A stretch of 26,005 nucleotides of DNA from an uncultured Bacillota bacterium (GTDB taxonomy: Bacteria > Bacillota_I > Bacilli_A > RFN20 > CAG-826): positions 1 through 26,005 of the forward strand of contig CALEHV010000006.1 of the NCBI GenBank assembly GCA_937876465.1, read 5' to 3'. The notes under the pieces were generated by a model that was not told the origin of the DNA, ran no database searches, and was given only the letters and a program-made list of their open reading frames with translations. Shown piece after piece: positions 23,368 to 26,005 of this stretch. The translations under genes were made by a program, and so were the position numbers. Within the stretch, counting starts at the first letter, position 1. Every line of letters starts with the position of its first letter.

Positions 23368-24198
23368 ATGTCTTTACAACCTTTCGTTAAATGGGCTGGC
23401 GGGAAGCGTCAACTCATGGATAAACTTTTAGAGTTTAAGCCTAAAAAATACGGCCGTTATTTTGAACCATTTGTTGGCGGCGGTGCTCTATTATTAGAAT
23501 TAGCACCTAATCACGCGACTATTAATGACTCTAATAAAGAACTTGTTTATGTTTACAAATGCTTAAGAAGCAAAAAACTTTTCAAAAAAATGTATGACAT
23601 ATGCAAAGAACACGAGAAAAATCACTCCGAGGAATATTACTATGAAGTAAGAAACCTCGACCGTAAAAAGACATTCTTTGCGAAAATGACAATGCCGGAA
23701 AAGGCTGCAAGATGTCTATATTTAAATAAAGCTTGTTTTAATGGCTTATTTAGAGTTAGTGGAAAAGGCTATTTTAATGTTCCTTCAGGCAAGAAAGACA
23801 AAGTTAAATGTTTTGATGAGGACAATATTCTTGAACTACATAAATATTTCAATACAAAAAAGCCCATCATACTAAATAAGGATTTTGCTAAAGCTGTTGC
23901 TACGGCTAAAGCTGGTGATTTCGTCTATTTTGACCCACCTTATGATGTTGTTGGAGAACAATCTTTCACTTCATATACCGCTAATGGTTTTGGAAAAGAT
24001 GAGCAAATAAGATTAAGAGATTTGATTGTCGAACTCACAAATAAAGGCGTATTCGTTATGGCAAGTAATGCCAGAACGCCATTTATTGAAGAAATTTATA
24101 AAGATTTTAACGTCCACATTGTTAACGCAAAAAGAATGATTAACTCTAAAGCTGATGGCCGCGGGGCTGTTGAAGAAGTAATTATTACGAACTATTAA
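23368..24198 (+). CDS. dpnM: GATC-specific adenine DNA methyltransferase, DpnM/Dam type
   Basis: N6-adenine methyltransferase (276 aa) of the alpha/D12 class, which protects GATC sites of the host. Motif X FVKWAGGK (6-13) and motif I YFEPFVGGGAL (31-41) bind SAM; the catalytic motif IV is DPPY (189-192, in FVYFDPPYDVV). The blocks KACFNGLFRVSGKGYFNVP and SFTSYTANGF are characteristic of Dam/DpnM enzymes and support GATC as target. Length matches DpnM. GGAGG ends 6 nt before the ATG. It is the first of three packed genes (1-bp gap to the next) encoding a DpnII-like type II restriction-modification system; its promoter region contains GATC, so it may be controlled by methylation. Confidence 0.94.
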   Translation: MSLQPFVKWAGGKRQLMDKLLEFKPKKYGRYFEPFVGGGALLLELAPNHATINDSNKELVYVYKCLRSKKLFKKMYDICKEHEKNHSEEYYYEVRNLDRKKTFFAKMTMPEKAARCLYLNKACFNGLFRVSGKGYFNVPSGKKDKVKCFDEDNILELHKYFNTKKPIILNKDFAKAVATAKAGDFVYFDPPYDVVGEQSFTSYTANGFGKDEQIRLRDLIVELTNKGVFVMASNARTPFIEEIYKDFNVHIVNAKRMINSKADGRGAVEEVIITNY

Positions 24199-24199
24199 T

Positions 24200-25009
24200 A
24201 TGTATACAAAGCGAGATGTGTTTTTTACTGATAATGTTTTCACTCTCTTAAAAGGAGATTCTTTTAAAATACTCAAACGTATCGAACCAAAATCAATAAA
24301 TATGATTTTTGCAGATCCTCCTTATTTTTTATCTAGCGGTGGGATAAGCTGCCAAAACGGAAAGCAAGTATCCGTTAATAAAGGTGAGTGGGATTATTCA
24401 AAAACGATTGAAGATAGAATCAAATACCATAGAAAATGGATTTCTCTTTGTAGAGATGTTCTTAAAGATGATGGAACTATAATGATTTCGTCGACTCTTC
24501 ATAGTGTGTATGCGATTGGGGTAGCGCTTGAATTGGAAGGTTATTCCATCATTAATAACATTATTTGGAAAAAAACAAATCCAGCACCAAATTTAGCTTG
24601 TAGATGTTTCACGCATTCAACAGAAACAATAATATGGGCAAGAAAACAATTATCCTTAAAGAAAAAAGGAAAACATTACTTTAATTACGAGGCAATGAAA
24701 GAAGAAAATGGTGGCAAACAAATGAAGGATGTCTGGGAATTTGAATCTGAGCCAGAAATATTTGAATGTGGCACTTCTCCAAAAAATGAGAAAAGATTTG
24801 GAAAACATCCAACTCAAAAACCAATTAAGTTATTGGAGAGACTAATCAAGGCTGCTTCAAAAGAGGGCGATTTGATTCTCGATCCCTTTAATGGTTCCGG
24901 TACCACAGGCATTGTTGCGACTACTTTAAAAAGAAATTATATCGGCATTGAATTAGATGAAGAATATCTGACATTAACAAAAAACAGATATCTAGGAGGC
25001 AATAAATAA
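24200..25009 (+). CDS. dpnA: Second adenine DNA methyltransferase, DpnA type
   Basis: Beta-class amino-methyltransferase (269 aa): catalytic motif IV DPPY (39-42, in MIFADPPYFLSSGG) precedes the SAM motif I DPFNGSGTTG (228-237), the reverse order of DpnM. The HPTQKP block before motif I is also typical. In the pneumococcal DpnII system DpnA methylates GATC, also on single-stranded DNA, and protects incoming unmethylated plasmid strands during transformation; the same role here is inference. It starts 1 bp after dpnM with no clear ribosome site, suggesting coupling, and its stop overlaps the endonuclease start by one base. Confidence 0.92.
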   Translation: MYTKRDVFFTDNVFTLLKGDSFKILKRIEPKSINMIFADPPYFLSSGGISCQNGKQVSVNKGEWDYSKTIEDRIKYHRKWISLCRDVLKDDGTIMISSTLHSVYAIGVALELEGYSIINNIIWKKTNPAPNLACRCFTHSTETIIWARKQLSLKKKGKHYFNYEAMKEENGGKQMKDVWEFESEPEIFECGTSPKNEKRFGKHPTQKPIKLLERLIKAASKEGDLILDPFNGSGTTGIVATTLKRNYIGIELDEEYLTLTKNRYLGGNK

Positions 25010-25905
25010 TGAAGAAACGTGATTTTAATACTTGGCTATCTTCTATGAAGGATAGCATTGCTACATGGACTTATTACACTGACTTTAAGAAAGTTTACGA
25101 GAACGTTCAAAAAGTTAAGGTTGAACTTAATATCCTTAATTCGTTGATAGGCTCTAGAAACATTGAAGAAGAGTTTAAATCTATCGTTAAGCAGTACCCT
25201 AATGTTTTGGTCGTGGTACCTATTTTACTTGCCAAAAGAGAAGCTGAAATTAAAGTTCAAGATGCAGATGGAAGTTATATCTTTAACTTTGTTAAGATGA
25301 ATTATTCGGTTGAACAATATACACTTTTTATGAGAAATAGTGGCTTGTTTGACTTATTACAAAATCATATCATCAATAACCTTGTAGACTATGTATTAGG
25401 CATCGAAGTTGGTATGGACACTAATGGTAGAAAAAATAGAACGGGTCATGTCATGGAGGACCTTGTTGAATCTTATTTGATTAAGGCAGGATTAGTTAAA
25501 GGAAAGACCTATTTTAAGGAAATGTATGCTTCTGACATCGAAAGGAAGTTTGGTTTAGATTTGTCTAAGTTAAGCAATGATGGAAAAGCAGAAAAGAGAT
25601 TTGACTTTGTCTTCGTTGGAGCAATGGGAATTGTTTACGGCTGTGAGTGCAATTTCTATAGTGGCGGAGGTTCTAAACTGAACGAAACAGCTAGAAGCTA
25701 TAAGACTTTAACTAACGAAGCGAAAGAAATTAATGGTTTTGAATTTGCGTGGTTTACCGATGGAATAGGTTGGAATTCCGCTAGACATAACTTGGAAGAA
25801 ACATTCGATGTTCTATCTCATCTCTATAATCTTAATGACCTTGAAAACGGTGCTATTGAATCGTTAGTTGATAACACAAAATATCTTAATAATCTATTAT
25901 CTTAA
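25009..25905 (+). CDS. dpnB: DpnII-type restriction endonuclease
   Basis: Type II endonuclease (298 aa, close to the DpnII/MboI family length) expected to cut unmethylated GATC. The most conserved family block is CECNFYSGGGSKLNETARSY (212-231). With KRFDFV (196-201), it supplies a plausible PD-(D/E)xK-like site: Asp199 and Glu213, with Asn215 where a Lys is often found, and GHVMEDLVESYL (147-158) as the preceding helix with a conserved Glu. The assignment of catalytic residues is inferred. AGGAGG (24993-24998) precedes the ATG, which overlaps the dpnA stop (TAATG). The stop at 25903-25905 is 6 bp from the end of a converging reading frame. The gene looks intact. Confidence 0.93.
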   Translation: MKKRDFNTWLSSMKDSIATWTYYTDFKKVYENVQKVKVELNILNSLIGSRNIEEEFKSIVKQYPNVLVVVPILLAKREAEIKVQDADGSYIFNFVKMNYSVEQYTLFMRNSGLFDLLQNHIINNLVDYVLGIEVGMDTNGRKNRTGHVMEDLVESYLIKAGLVKGKTYFKEMYASDIERKFGLDLSKLSNDGKAEKRFDFVFVGAMGIVYGCECNFYSGGGSKLNETARSYKTLTNEAKEINGFEFAWFTDGIGWNSARHNLEETFDVLSHLYNLNDLENGAIESLVDNTKYLNNLLS

Positions 25906-25911
25906 AGATAA

Positions 25912-26005
25912 TCATATTCTGAATAATTGAGTATAAATTAGCCATATAAACAGAATCGAACTACCGAAAATCACTGATTTTATGTATTGGTTCCATTCAC
26001 TTTTT
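25912..26005 (-). CDS. C-terminal end of an unidentified membrane protein (partial)
   Basis: A minus-strand frame open from the window edge to TGA at 25914-25912 gives about 30 residues: a polar KSEWNQYIKS start followed by a hydrophobic stretch SVIFGSSILFIWLIYTQLF, which looks like a final membrane helix with a short basic end. It converges on dpnB with 6 bp between stops. The start is outside the window and the family cannot be told. Confidence 0.45.
   Translation of the reverse strand, partial: KSEWNQYIKSVIFGSSILFIWLIYTQLFRI

Overview
The window is AT-rich bacterial DNA from a low-GC Firmicutes/Tenericutes-type organism. Trp is TGG and TGA works as a stop (pheT, rsmH, lspA, mutS2 end in TGA), so the code is standard, unlike Mycoplasma. 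Two T-box leaders place it in the Bacilli sense. The division cluster is stripped to mraZ, rsmH, a 57-residue membrane protein, an FtsA-like protein and ftsZ, with none of the mur/mraY/ftsW/ftsI wall genes that normally sit between rsmH and ftsZ. With two lipoproteins that have serine runs after the lipobox, this suggests an uncultured wall-less or wall-poor Bacilli lineage (Acholeplasma/RF39-like). That placement is inference.

Layout. 1-130: tail of an upstream unit with a terminator. 191-2017: a lipoprotein of five divergent repeats, with a clear promoter. 2076-6352: extended -10 promoter, Phe-specific T-box, pheS-pheT-yceD (DUF177), terminator. 6379-10395: promoter and two MraZ-type boxes, then mraZ-rsmH-(57-aa membrane protein)-ftsA-like-ftsZ. 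A secreted EndA/endonuclease I-family lipoprotein follows ftsZ after 26 bp. 12210-16787: Ile-specific T-box, ileS-lspA-rluD, terminator. rnhC (minus) converges on rluD with a 9-bp overlap, and each gene's terminator lies inside the other's coding sequence. rnhC and mutS2 diverge from a 48-bp gap with overlapping promoters. mutS2-uvrC overlap by 4 bp and are followed by tRNA-Arg(TCT) with its own promoter and terminator.

22000-25905: accessory block, a DpnII-type GATC restriction-modification system (two methyltransferases and the endonuclease, tightly packed), preceded by two overlapping regulator-like genes: a winged-helix protein resembling AbiEi/DUF6088 proteins, and a protein with a C-terminal XRE helix-turn-helix. 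The motif GTCGCGTTTT occurs twice as direct repeats before the first regulator and once inverted before the first methyltransferase. A GATC site lies inside an inverted repeat next to the methyltransferase ribosome binding site. Together these suggest a self-controlled, horizontally acquired island beside the tRNA. The last 94 bases probably hold the C-terminus of a minus-strand membrane protein.

Most worth a second look: the regulator pair with its shared operator-like motif, the minimal division cluster with a small membrane protein and degenerate FtsA, and the MraZ boxes that replace a Shine-Dalgarno sequence.
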